NCBI GenBank assembly: GCA_963930775.1
Contig: OZ005705.1
Coordinates: forward strand, 4,340,001 to 4,404,000
Length of the DNA stretch: 64,000 nt
Source: Cliona cf. orientalis
Taxonomy: Eukaryota > Porifera > Demospongiae > Clionaida > Clionaidae
Direction: 5' to 3'
A program made the translations under genes and the position numbers. Shown piece after piece: positions 22,501-33,000 of this stretch. Every line of letters starts with the position of its first letter. The stretch's first letter is position 1. A model generated the notes under the pieces. It was not told the DNA's origin. It searched no databases and was given only the letters and a program-made list of their open reading frames with translations.

Positions 22501-25357
22501 CTGGTGTCCTTGGTGTCTGTTGTTGGTGCTTTGGTGACAGTGGTGCCTGTGGTGCCCTTGATGTCCTTGGTGTCGGTAGTTGTTTCTGTGAGGTGCTTTG
22601 GTGACAGTGGTGCCTGTAGTGCCCCTGGTGTCCTTGGTGTCTGTTGTAGTTTCTGTGAGGTGCTGTGGTGACAGTGGTGCCTGTGGTGCCTTTGGTGTCC
22701 TTGGTGTCTGTTGTTGTTTCTGTGAGGTGCTTTGGTGACAGTAGTGCCTCTGGTGCCCTTGGTGTCCGTTGCTGTTTCTGTGAGGTGCTGCGGTGACAGT
22801 GGTGCCTGTAGTGCCCCTGGTGTCCTCGGTGTCTGTTGTTGCTTGTCTGAGGTGCTGCGGTGACAATGGTGCCTGTGGTGTCCTCGGTGTCCATTGTTGT
22901 TTCTGTGAGGTGCTTTGGTGACAGTGGTGCCTGTAGTGCCGCTGGTGTCCTTGGTGTCTGTTGTTGGTGCTTTGGTGACAGTGGTGCCTGTGGTGCCCTT
23001 GGTGTCCTTGGTGTCGGTAGTTGTTTCTGTGAGGTGCTTTGGTGACAGTGGTGCCTGTAGTGCCCCTGGTGTCCTTGGTGTCTGTTGTTGTTTCTGTGAG
23101 GTGCTGTGGTGACAGTGGTGCCTGTGGTGCCTTTGGTGTCCTTGGTGTCTGTTGTTGGTGCTTTGGTGACAGTGGTGCCTGTAGTGCCCTTGGTGTCCTT
23201 GGTGTCTCTTGTTGTTTCTGTGAGGTGCTTTGGTGACAGTGGTGCCTTTGGTGTCCTTGGTGTCTGTTGTTGTTTCTGTGAGGTGCTTTGGTGACAGTGG
23301 TGCCTGTGGTGTCCTTGGTGTCGGTAGTTGTTTCTGTGAGGTGCTTTGGTGACAGTGGTGCCTGTAGTGCGTGCCCCTGGTGTCCTTGGTGTCTGTTGTT
23401 GTTTCTGTGAGGTGCTGTGGTGACAGTGGTGCCTGTGGTGCCTTTGGTGTCCTTGGTGTCTGTTGTTGGCGCTTTGGTGACAGTGGTGCCTGTAGTGCCC
23501 TTGGTGTCCTTGGTGTCTCTTGTTGTTTCTGTGAGGTGCTTTGGTGACAGTGGTGCCTGTGGTGCCTTTGGTGTCCTTGGTGTCTGTTGTTGTTTCTGTG
23601 AGGTGCTGCGGTGATAGTGGTGCCTGAGGTGCCCTCAGTGTCCCTTACTGTTTCTGTAAAGTACTGTAGTGACATTGTTGAAACAAAGGCACCACAGGCA
23701 CCACTGTCACCACAGCACCTCACAGAAACAACAACAGACACCAAGGACACCAGGGGCACTACAGGCACCACTGTCACCAAAGCACCTCACAGAAACAACT
23801 ACCGACACCAAGGACACCAAGGGCACCACAGGCACCACTGTCACCAAAGCACCAACAACAGACACCAAGGACACCAGCGGCACTACAGGCACCACTGTCA
23901 CCAAAGCACCTCACAGAAACAACAATGGACACCGAGGACACCACAGGCACCATTGTCACCGCAGCACCTCAGACAAGCAACAACAGACACCAAGGACACC
24001 AGGGGCACTACAGGCACCACTGTCACCAAATCACCTCACAGAAACAACTACCGACACCAAGGACACCAAGGGCACCACAGGCACCACTGTCACCAAAGCA
24101 CCAACAACAGACACCAAGGACACCAGCGGCACTACAGGCACCACTGTCACCAAAGCACCTCACAGAAACAACAATGGACACCGAGGACACCACAGGCACC
24201 ATTGTCACCGCAGCACCTCAGACAAGCAACAACAGACACCAAGGACACCAGGGGCACTACAGGCACCACTGTCACCGCAGCACCTCACAGAAACAGCAAC
24301 GGACACCAAGGGCACCAGAGGCACTACAGGCACCACTGTCACCAAAGCACCTCACAGAAACAGCAACGGACACCAAGGACACCAGAGGCACTGGGGGCAC
24401 TGTAGGCATTACTGTCACTAAAGCATATCACTACTGTAACTATACATGTACACATAGAATTCAGGAAAATGTGCTGATCAAGCATATTTCGTGACTCTTA
24501 CATCAAGTATCAACCGGAATCTACACATATCTATATACAATGTAATTACATGGTGTACTCATACAGTCTATGCCATTCTACTGTACAACTACCCAAAAGC
24601 TGAATTTGGTCACTGTTTAGCATCACCACCGTCTCCACATCACTCGCTTCAAACTCAACTCGAGGTAGAATTTGCAACAGTACGCTAAATCAATGACAAA
24701 AATTATATATCATTTTAGGTAACACGGTTATTACTGAGTAGACAAGCAGTGGATGAAGTCGAAAAGTTCCTACAGGTACATAGCTGTACTTGTTTTTGTA
24801 ATTCTTAGCTTTGGAGTTTGCATATCATAGTTCTATCTTCAAGAATACCAGAGAATCGACTGTACCTGCAATGTGCTCCAAGATAATAGGCAAGACTCTG
24901 TAGTAATGACATCATAATCATGAATAGAAGACCATTACGTCTAAGGGTTGAGTATCAAATTAATGTATTCCTTTCCTTGAGTGCATTACGGGGTAAATAG
25001 TTGACATGGCAAAATTCTGCTCAAAACTAAACTTTTTATGGTCAAGCTTCAGGACATTATATGGTCAGTGGCACTGCTCACAAAATAATATTATGTGTTA
25101 ACTGTCTAGTTAGTGCTAAGGACTCCATTGCACCGTTTTGAACTATTAATTATGCAGAACTCCTGATTGGGATATGTGGCAAAATTTATTAGAGTGCTTG
25201 CAGCAGAATCAGCTGAATGAATTGGTGAGTCTATGAGAAATTAAATACTACAATATAATAATGGTGTCATTTTTAGGCATTAGAGGTCTTATCTGTTCTG
25301 ACTGTCAAGCTAAGCCTTGCCCATGCTGTTCAGTACCTTCAACTGGAGCATCCATGA
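16556..25357 (+). CDS. CLHC1: CLHC1-like clathrin heavy-chain linker domain protein
   Basis: Spliced gene of at least 15 exons: 16556(or upstream)-16737, 17201(or 17209)-17275, 17333-17426, 17482-17528, 17916-17975, 18041-18097, 18150-18324, 18381-18421, 18472-18530, 18594-18657, 18710-18788, 24600-24664, 24719-24775, 25158-25224, 25277-25357. Exons 3-12 keep phase. The middle reads AEMILDCFEKFND, then FEEAALHAATSPKGVLRTFD and LPLLHYCEALVQYAP, matching the clathrin linker repeat of animal CLHC1; the N part is charged and coil-like. The protein's role is poorly known; a ciliary or trafficking role would be inference. Uncertain: the 5-prime end (stops lie upstream of 16493 and the first ATG in frame is 16556), the first acceptor, and one missing exon between 24775 and 25158, where phases do not match. 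Intron 11 (5.8 kb) is filled with transposons. Confidence 0.75.
18789..19781. other. CLHC1 intron 11, left part
   Basis: AT-rich intron sequence. 18880-19230 holds AATTTTGCC/GGCAAAATT-like and AAATTTCACC-like motifs typical of the decayed MITEs seen elsewhere in this window, without clear ends. 19600-19690 is a diverged direct repeat of 20338-20395 (ACATGCTCAATAGAATGTTC). A tract of about 24 G lies at 19696-19719. No exon was found. Confidence 0.5.
19782..20320. mobile_element. MULE-like foldback MITE, TAGTCTGGGTGCC ends
   Basis: Inverted ends TAGTCTGGGTGCCAGCCCCT and the reverse complement, extended by a further 60 bp of imperfect inverted match (GGTACACTTCGCATC region). Flanks are CTTACACAA and CTTACACAG, a 9-bp duplication with one change. 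A 9-bp duplication with long inverted arms is the usual mark of Mutator-like elements; no transposase is encoded. Confidence 0.75.
20546..20835. repeat. Dispersed foldback repeat, copy 2
   Basis: Shorter copy of 6340-6840, starting TTTAGATCCTACTTGTAACA and ending ACCAGTGTCCAACTATTATT. The bases from 20836 to 21169 show no gene or clear repeat. Confidence 0.65.
21170..21259. mobile_element. Short TAGCCTCGTCCCC foldback MITE
   Basis: 90 bp, ends TAGCCTCGTCCCC and GGGGACGAGGCTA, the same termini as the 640-bp element at 34407-35046. Flanks GTAATATAA and GTAATAATA are similar but not identical. Confidence 0.65.
21374..24515. mobile_element. Foldback element built of an inverted 67-bp minisatellite
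   Basis: 3142 bp with termini GGTTGATACTTGATGTAAGA and the reverse complement, flanked by an exact 8-bp duplication GGAATCTA (21366-21373, 24516-24523). About 110 bp of unique TIR at each end leads into tandem 67-bp units (with 57-bp variants lacking TTTCTGTGAG). The array runs in one orientation from about 21490 to 23670 and in the other from about 23690 to 24420; the switch is at a degenerate spot near 23680. On the C-rich strand the unit has no stop in any frame, and three units (201 bp) cycle through all three frames, giving open frames of 499 and 606 codons on the minus strand and about 250-264 on the plus strand. No transposase. It lies in CLHC1 intron 11. Confidence 0.88.
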
Positions 25358-26149
25358 TATGTTTCCACCTTTGGATTTAAGTTAGTTGACGCAAACATTC
25401 TAACTCAATTATAAACTTGATTGAAATTTCCAATTATACTGTACAACCTCTAATCAAGATGATACAGCAGTTTTCTCCAACCATTACATCCCAGTGTCAT
25501 TTGTATACACAATATGTATACACAATATTTACAAAAGTAGAGCTTGCTTCAAGCACAGCAGTAGCCACCTTCAACTTGCCAAAATCTATAGTGTGACAGA
25601 AATTACCCCAATTATAACGCAATTTCCAAATAATGCGACTGTAGCGCACTGACTAATAATCTAGTAGAGTCTAGCTAGATGTAGCCACTGTATGCTATGC
25701 ACACAGCAATGCAACCAAGGGAGAAGATAAAACTTTTTGATAACTCAACTGCATAATTCATACGATAACAACAAACTGGTACAAAATAGTAGCTTAAGTA
25801 GAGAATCAAGAAACACAGAACATTCTATGACACTTATACAATTCACATACACCTAGAGCTGTTATCAGACAGCTCACACCAATACAATTCCTTAGAGATT
25901 GAACATGCAATTATATTACATAATATGAAAACTTGACCATGTCCTCGGTGGCTGCATAGTGGAAATGGTGCGTGTGGTAAAGGTCGTCAATATAGTGGGT
26001 TCGCCTCAGTCGCAGACTAGATTCTGATCATCTGGAGTCTGAGAGTTGCTCTCAACCTCGACAGTGAAAAATTTCAAACCTGAGAAGAACTCAACAGCAC
26101 AGTACAGCTTCCGAACTTCAGATCGGTCCGGCGGCACGCTGTGCATGCT
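25358..26149. other. Intergenic, 3-prime side of CLHC1
   Basis: The space between the convergent CLHC1 and PPME1 ends. It is AT-rich; no AATAAA was found close to the CLHC1 stop. 25930-26060 contains GGTAAAGGTCGTCAATATAG, a fragment shared with 29840, 31945 and 49035, so it is old repeat debris. Confidence 0.5.
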
Positions 26150-26199
26150 TAGCCTGGCGAGCCAGCCCCTTCAAGCATAGGGGTGGGCCCGCCAGACTA
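26150..26199. mobile_element. 50-bp micro-MITE with perfect 9-bp duplication
   Basis: TAGCCTGGCGAGCCAGCC and GGGCCCGCCAGACTA are imperfect inverted ends related to the 19782 and 42994 elements. GTGCATGCT occurs exactly on both sides (26141-26149, 26200-26208). Confidence 0.72.
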
Positions 26200-27014
26200 G
26201 TGCATGCTATACAGCGCAGGGCTATCTATATATATCCACGGGATTACGTCAGCCAAGAGAACATGTGAAGTTTGGCCGTCGTTGCTCGTCAGAGAAGGCA
26301 ACACGCTGCTTGTAAGGTATTCGCTGGATACACGCGCAAGATACTCTACATATTCACTGAATTTCGAGTCGCAGAAAGGCTCCATCGAGGCCCCGAATTT
26401 TCTCATAATTACCTCATAGATTACACCATAGGTTTCATCATAATTAACGCATAATTACCTAATAACTGCAAAAAGTAAATTGTTACCGAGGACATAATTC
26501 CTTCACAAGTAGGCTAAACACAAATTTTGTGTTTAGTCTACTAGTAAAGTATACTACAGCCACAACCAGAATTGTAATGTTACCCAGTATCTAACTTAAT
26601 AATATTAATTTTTGTAGACAATTCAATGTGTATAAGTGTATTATCATAGCATAGTTGGTAGACTATAAGTAGGGATGGCCCATGGACACTCCTATTATTA
26701 TTGTTTAGCTGACTTATTGGCTCTACTTTAGCTGGTACCATAATATTATAATTATGTGGAAATTTTTTCGCCACTTGCTCTCACTGGCAAAATTTAATAT
26801 TCATCATGCTAATTCTTTCTCCTCCGGTAATGATTACATTGAGGATATGGCGACCTTTACCACATTGGTGAAAATGTATTCCACCAAAATGTTTCTGGTA
26901 GCTGGGCTTCGCGAAATTTTTGTCCAGCGAAAATTCAACATAATATTATATGGTATTATCTATTTCACTTTATATTCTCCATCCTACATTATAATCATAA
27001 CAATTACAACAAAT
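26200..27014. other. Intergenic, 3-prime side of PPME1
   Basis: 26230-26440 is a diverged fragment of a repeat that recurs at 28700-28800, 31540-31640 and 49210-49330 (GCAGAAAGGCTCCA or TCTCAGAAAGGCTCC). 26650-26690 is a lone terminus of the 8929-16203 family (TAAGTAGGGATGGCCC). 26750-26960 has AAATTTT/GCGAAAATTC MITE debris. No gene. Confidence 0.5.
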
Positions 27015-30000
27015 TTAAGATGCCAAAATCCTATCAGCAAACTTGTGCCTTATCAAAAAGTTTGATACTGTCTCTGCAACCTGCAGTACAATAAAGGTGT
27101 CCCTTATATCTACAGAATGATCCAAGTGAGATAGAGTGGATCACTCCCATGTATGCACATGGGACAAAATTCATAAGAAGGGACAGTCACAGTGGATTGA
27201 ATTTGGTTGGCCAATGTCTGTGTACTGTGTGCAGAACAGCATACCTTGTTAGGGGCATCTTCATGTACTGTATGGCCACATCCAGAAAACACTTGCATCT
27301 GAAATTTTCCTATAATATACATACAATTGGATATAGATAATCCCTATACATTCAACAGTTTAGTAATTAATAGTCTCCAGTATATTATAATTAGGTTATA
27401 TAGGTAGCTAATACACACAATACTAGTGCTGCAGGGAATAAAACGCACAAATGCATTATTCTATACAGCACTAGTGGGGTGTATTGACTGGTTTGTATCC
27501 CCACTGTCTACAAGTGCAGTGTCTAAGTCCGACACGTAGATCAAAACTACAGCCAGGGCAACATCTGAATATTGCCCTGTGGCTAGGGCAATATCATGAT
27601 ATTGCTCTGTGGTACAGCTGACTACTATTGGTACCTCATAGGTATACAATTATATATATTTTGAAACACAGCAAGTCACAGCTTATAGAGAAATGATGTA
27701 TGAGATCAAAGCTTAATGTCATCTTTGGCTACATTTTGAGGTGGCCAGAGTTGCTGGGTGAAGTTCAGTGTACGTATGCAATTATTTATTACATCCCGAG
27801 CCCTAATCAACAACAAAAAAAACGGCCAACCTATGAGCAAGAATAAATAATAAGGAGGGGAAGAGAGTGTCGAATGCGCTATATACCCCGCATAATGTTT
27901 TCAGCGAGTAACATGACTTGTAGCCGTGCGTACGTGACTAGCCCAAGGGGCTGAACACTTGATGTTTCTTAGAACTGAGAAGAATAGGCGTTTTTCATGA
28001 GTTTTATGCTAGATTCTTCATGAACGCTCATTTTATATTTTGATCTGCTCGTGCTTTCAGTCAAAATCGTGCTTGCATTAGCGTGCACTCGAGGCCATGC
28101 GGCATTGCCCACAATGTACCATTTGAATCGAATACTCTCATTGGTCAATTTTTGAATTCCTGGCACGTGACTTTCCGAAAACAACTTGTATAGCACGTTC
28201 GATACTCTCTTCCCCTCCTTATTATTTACTCTTGCTATGAGGTAATTATGATGAAACCTATGATAAAATTATGATGAAACTGCTGTGAAAACTAATGTTT
28301 AGTGTGCATGAAAGATTGTTTAAACTCAGAATTCAAACCTAGCGTAAAAGAGATTGCGGACTATCGATGAGGTATGGTGATTCTCTCAGTTCACTTTCTT
28401 TGGTGAGCTTGTTTGTACTCTGGGGGGATTCCCCTATTCTATCTATAGCACCTGACAGATCGAGGTCATGTCCAGGTCAACCGGCTCAAGCCGTGCGCCC
28501 CAATAGTATGCAATATGGAGCATGCGCTGTTTATTGATGTGTCTGAGGTGTGATACTTTTCATGAAGGACGAGGAATGTCGTAAGTTATTCATTATATTC
28601 CCAGTAGCAATTTACTTTTCTGTGGTTATGAAGTAATTATGCAGTAATCTATGGTGAAACCTATGGTGTAATATGAGGTAATCAATGAGATACTAAGAAA
28701 AATATAGGACCTCCATAGAGCCTTTCTGAGACTTGAAAATCAGTAAGTACATGTATGTAGAGTATCTAACACACATATCCAGCGAATACACTATAAGCTG
28801 CGCGCTACTTTTCTGACAAGTATGGCTTCTTGCTCAGGTGCATTAAGGACTGGGACCGTGCGCGCCATGCGCAATGCGCTTAATTAGCTATTCATATGCA
28901 AATTAATCACGTGGACCTGATAACGCTGTTGTGCTACCCTCGCTAACCGAGTTATTTGTTGATAGAAAATGCCTAATAAAGGTTCGATCAACTTACAAAA
29001 CACTGTAGAGCCGTTCGCCTTCCTGAGTAAAGGTTTGCCAGGTGTACTATAGCACGATGCACAAGTTGAATTGTCATGTGACCTATGGACACGCCCACAA
29101 TCATAGCCATACAGCCATGCAGTAGAGTCTAGGCAGCTCGAGGCGGTAGGGAAAACTTGCCAGAGACAGTGGCAAACGAAGGTTAATAGTTAATTTGGAT
29201 AACAAAGATGAGATGTTGAAATGGCAAAGCGAATTGGTTACTTATCCTTCGAGTTATTTCAAGAAGATTGTTGTCTCAGCAATCGTGAGTGGACTTTTTT
29301 TATTGATTATTTCTTACTTATTAGTTCAGGCAGCCTGGCCGTTTCAGAATTAGTTAATACAATTGTAACAATCGTGTTAAGAGTAAAAACGTTGTTATCC
29401 AAGTAGTTTTTCTCTACCGCCTTTCTCGATTTCTGCTCAATTAGTGGGTGTGTTGCTGAAGCCATAACTGTACGGTTAATTGGTGGGCGTGGCTTGAGGT
29501 TGGTTTGCAGTTAGAGGAGTCCCTGATCTAACTTATGGTGAAGGTTTGATGTCAGCCACACATACTTTTGGGGAGATATGACAGCTCAAACATAACACAA
29601 AAATGTCCTGCAAAGTGGCTGTCCCAGTCCTTAATGCACCTGAGTGGCTTATGTAATCTCTATAGCCATAGCTAGGCTGCGCTATATAGCATACCATCCA
29701 CGACCCAATCGATCTGAATTTTGGAAGCTGTACTGCACTGTCAAGTTTATCTCTGTTGAGATTTATCACTTTTCAAGGTCGACAGTTCGTCTCAGATGCC
29801 ATCAGGTCTGTGATTGGGGCATCGAATGTGCTCATTGTGTTGACGACCTTTTATCACATGCACCGTTATTATCATGCGGCTACTGGGGGGAATATGGTAC
29901 AGTGTTCATACTATAATTATTATTATACTGTAGATCGCGAAACTTTCACCGTTAAAAAATTTTTGTCAACCTTTTCTGACAAAAATTAAACACGTGAAAT

Positions 30001-33000
30001 ATTTGTGTAATGTATGTTGACCTATACCTATTTTGGTCGCTAAAGTCTGGCAAAATTTAGACTACACGAAAAATTTACATACGAAATATTTTACTCGCGA
30101 AAGTATCCCGATTTACAGTATACAAGACAGTACAGTATGGGCTATCAATGCTGCTGACCTTGCATTTGACCAATGGTGAGGTTTTTGTCCAGTCTATCTA
30201 CTCCCGCTAGGATAAGCAATTTTGTCGCAGGAACAGACATGAAGAGTTCAGACAATCCTAGAAACCAACCACGCCAAAATTTTTCTGTCTTCATCAGATC
30301 AATTCTCCAGGTATATGTCAATGACTCAGCCGAGGACTAGATGTGTATGCAAGTATTATATTATAATATTTGTGAAGCTAAAATTAACATGCAATGATTA
30401 TTTCACTTTGCAAATGGGATATCTAGCTCTCCAGCTTCTGTACCAAGCCTAAGTTATAATCCGACACACACCAACCCCTAGAGGTTTAATAACCAGCTCA
30501 ATGACATATTTTTGTGCTACACAGCTACCTGCACCGTTTGGCAACAGCTAGCTATCAGCTCACATACAATGTCATGTAAATCAGCTCCACCCTCTCATAA
30601 TTATTACGTCCAGAGTCCCAATCAACAAACCGATTCGGCCGATCGATGAGGTAATTATGATGAAATGATGATGAAACCTATGATGAAATTGGGGTGAAGA
30701 CTGCTTCAAAATGTTTAGCTCGCATGACAGGGTATTGGGACCCAGAATTCGAACTTAGCATAGAGGAGATCATGGACTATCGATGATATGTGGTGATTCT
30801 CTCAGTTCACTTTCTTTAGCGAGCGAGCTCTCTGGGGGGATTTCCCTGGCCCTATTCAGTCGAGCACATGGCAGGTGGAGGTCACGTCCAGGTCAACCGG
30901 CTCAAGCCGCACGCCCCATTATACGCGTATACGAAGCATGCCAGTTTGTCAATGTGTCCTACGGTAGTGTGGTGTAATACTTTCATGAGGGACTCTGGAT
31001 GTAGTCTAAGTTTTTCATTATGTCCCGAGTCCCAATTAGAATAAAACTATTCGGCCGACCGATGAGGTAATTATGATTAATGATGATTAATGATGACGAA
31101 ATTGCTGTGAAACTGTTTCAAAATGTTTAGCACGCATGAAAGGTTGTTGGGACCCAAAATTCGAACCTAGTGTAGAAGACATTGTGGACTATCGATGAGA
31201 TATGGCAATTTTCTCAGTTCGCTTTGTTTGGCGAGTTCGCACTCGGGGGGATTTCCCTGTTCAGTCTAGCACATGGAGGTCACGTCCAGGTCGACCGGCT
31301 CAAGCTGCGCGCCCCAATATACGCGTATATGGAGCATGCGCAGTTTGTCAATGTGTCCTAGTTCGAATTATGGCGGCGTACAGTAGCGCAGTGCAATATT
31401 TTTCATGAGGGACTCGGGATGTAGTCTAAGTTATTCAGTATATCCCCAGTAGCAATTTACTTTTCTGTGGTTATGAGGTAATTGTGATGTAACCTATGAT
31501 GAAATTATGACGAAATTATGATGCAACCTATGAGGTAATTATGAGAAAATCCAGGGCCTCGCTGGAGCCTTTCTGGGACTTGAAGTCAGTAAATATGTAG
31601 AGTATCTTGCGCGTGAATCCAGCGAATACATTACAAGCAGAGCACTACTTTCTCTGAAAAGTACTACTGGTTGAACTTTACGCGTTTTCTTGGTTTACGT
31701 AATGCCATGGATAAATAAAGTTTGCCTTGCGCTATATATAGCATGCATCATGTGAAGAGGCTGGCCCTAGTGAGACTGCAGTGCGACCAACCTGAAGTTC
31801 GGGAGGTAAACTGCGCTGTCGAGTTTGTCTCTGTAATTGGAGTATCGAAACTTGTCGCTATCGAGGTTGAGAGTCAATCTTAGACGCCATCTCCATGATT
31901 TCTGGTGCATGCCAGCATCGATGCGTACACATTCTTCTATTGACGACCATTTACCACATGCACCATTACACTATGCAGCTACTGGGGATATGGTCAAGTG
32001 TTCATTCATGTACAAGATACATGCCACCATGCAAGTGCCAAAAATCAAGAATGAGGGTCATACATGTATATTGCTAATATTTTGCCATACCATACATGAG
32101 GAAACTTTGTCAAGGGTTTTAAATTAAACAATTCGGTGAATTGGTTAAAGATCACCAAATCACATTGGTCCAATTACCATGTTTACCTATAGCATTCAAT
32201 TTAAATTTCAACTGAGAACTGTTTTGTAGTACCATACAATATGTCATAATTTTCGCTGGATAAAAATTTCACCAAGCCTTGCTATATACCTTTGTATTTT
32301 GGTAAAATGAATTTTCGTAAAGGTCACAAAATCTATGTAATCAATAACACGTGACAAAAAAATTCTCCTGGGAAAATTTCCATGTACCATATTATAGCAG
32401 AATTTTCAAGAGAAAAAAGTTTCGCGGATCAGTAAAGTGAGCATGCTAAATCAATAGCATAGGTGGGTGGGGCACGCCCAAATTTCAGGTTGCTCTCAAA
32501 CTGCGAAATTTGTCGAAGTTTTCTCCATCAAAAGTTTCCCACTATATGGTATAATATACTATAGACTTGCACTAGCTGATAACAATACAATCTGAAACAT
32601 TTCTGCAGAAATAACATGTCATCACGACAATGATCATAGAAGCAGATTGCAGTCACCCACCTTATCATCTTTCTGTTCTGTTTCAGTCTTTGTATCTATG
32701 GCAATAGATGTGCATTAAACGTATATTATTATAGTACATATGGCCAGTGCACCAACTGGGGTGGGTCTATAATTGTATTGTCCCACTAAAACAGTGATGG
32801 AATATAACAGCTACAAGTCATGAGTATTAAAATGATATGGAAGAATCCACCCCCTCCCCACATTCACAAATGGCCTCCCCCTGAAAATGAAATTAAACGC
32901 TTAACAAAACACAATAATATAATTGTATCTGTTACACCATAGATATTCAGATAATATCATGACTTAGCCTTGTATCCTAGGTAACAGCCATGATATAACT

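Noticed and set aside
21480-24420. CRISPR-like array
   Set aside because: Units are contiguous 67/57-bp repeats without unique spacers, in inverted arrays, within an animal intron.
21395-24494. Long open frames (499, 606, 262-264, 250 codons) on both strands as mucin-like proteins
   Set aside because: They are frame-cycling products of the 67-bp repeat, exist on both arms and in overlapping frames, and have no start context, splice structure or non-repeat domain.
29221-29406. 61-codon ORF starting MAKRIGYLSF
   Set aside because: Lies in repeat-derived intron sequence of PPME1, no acceptor/donor pattern or family match.
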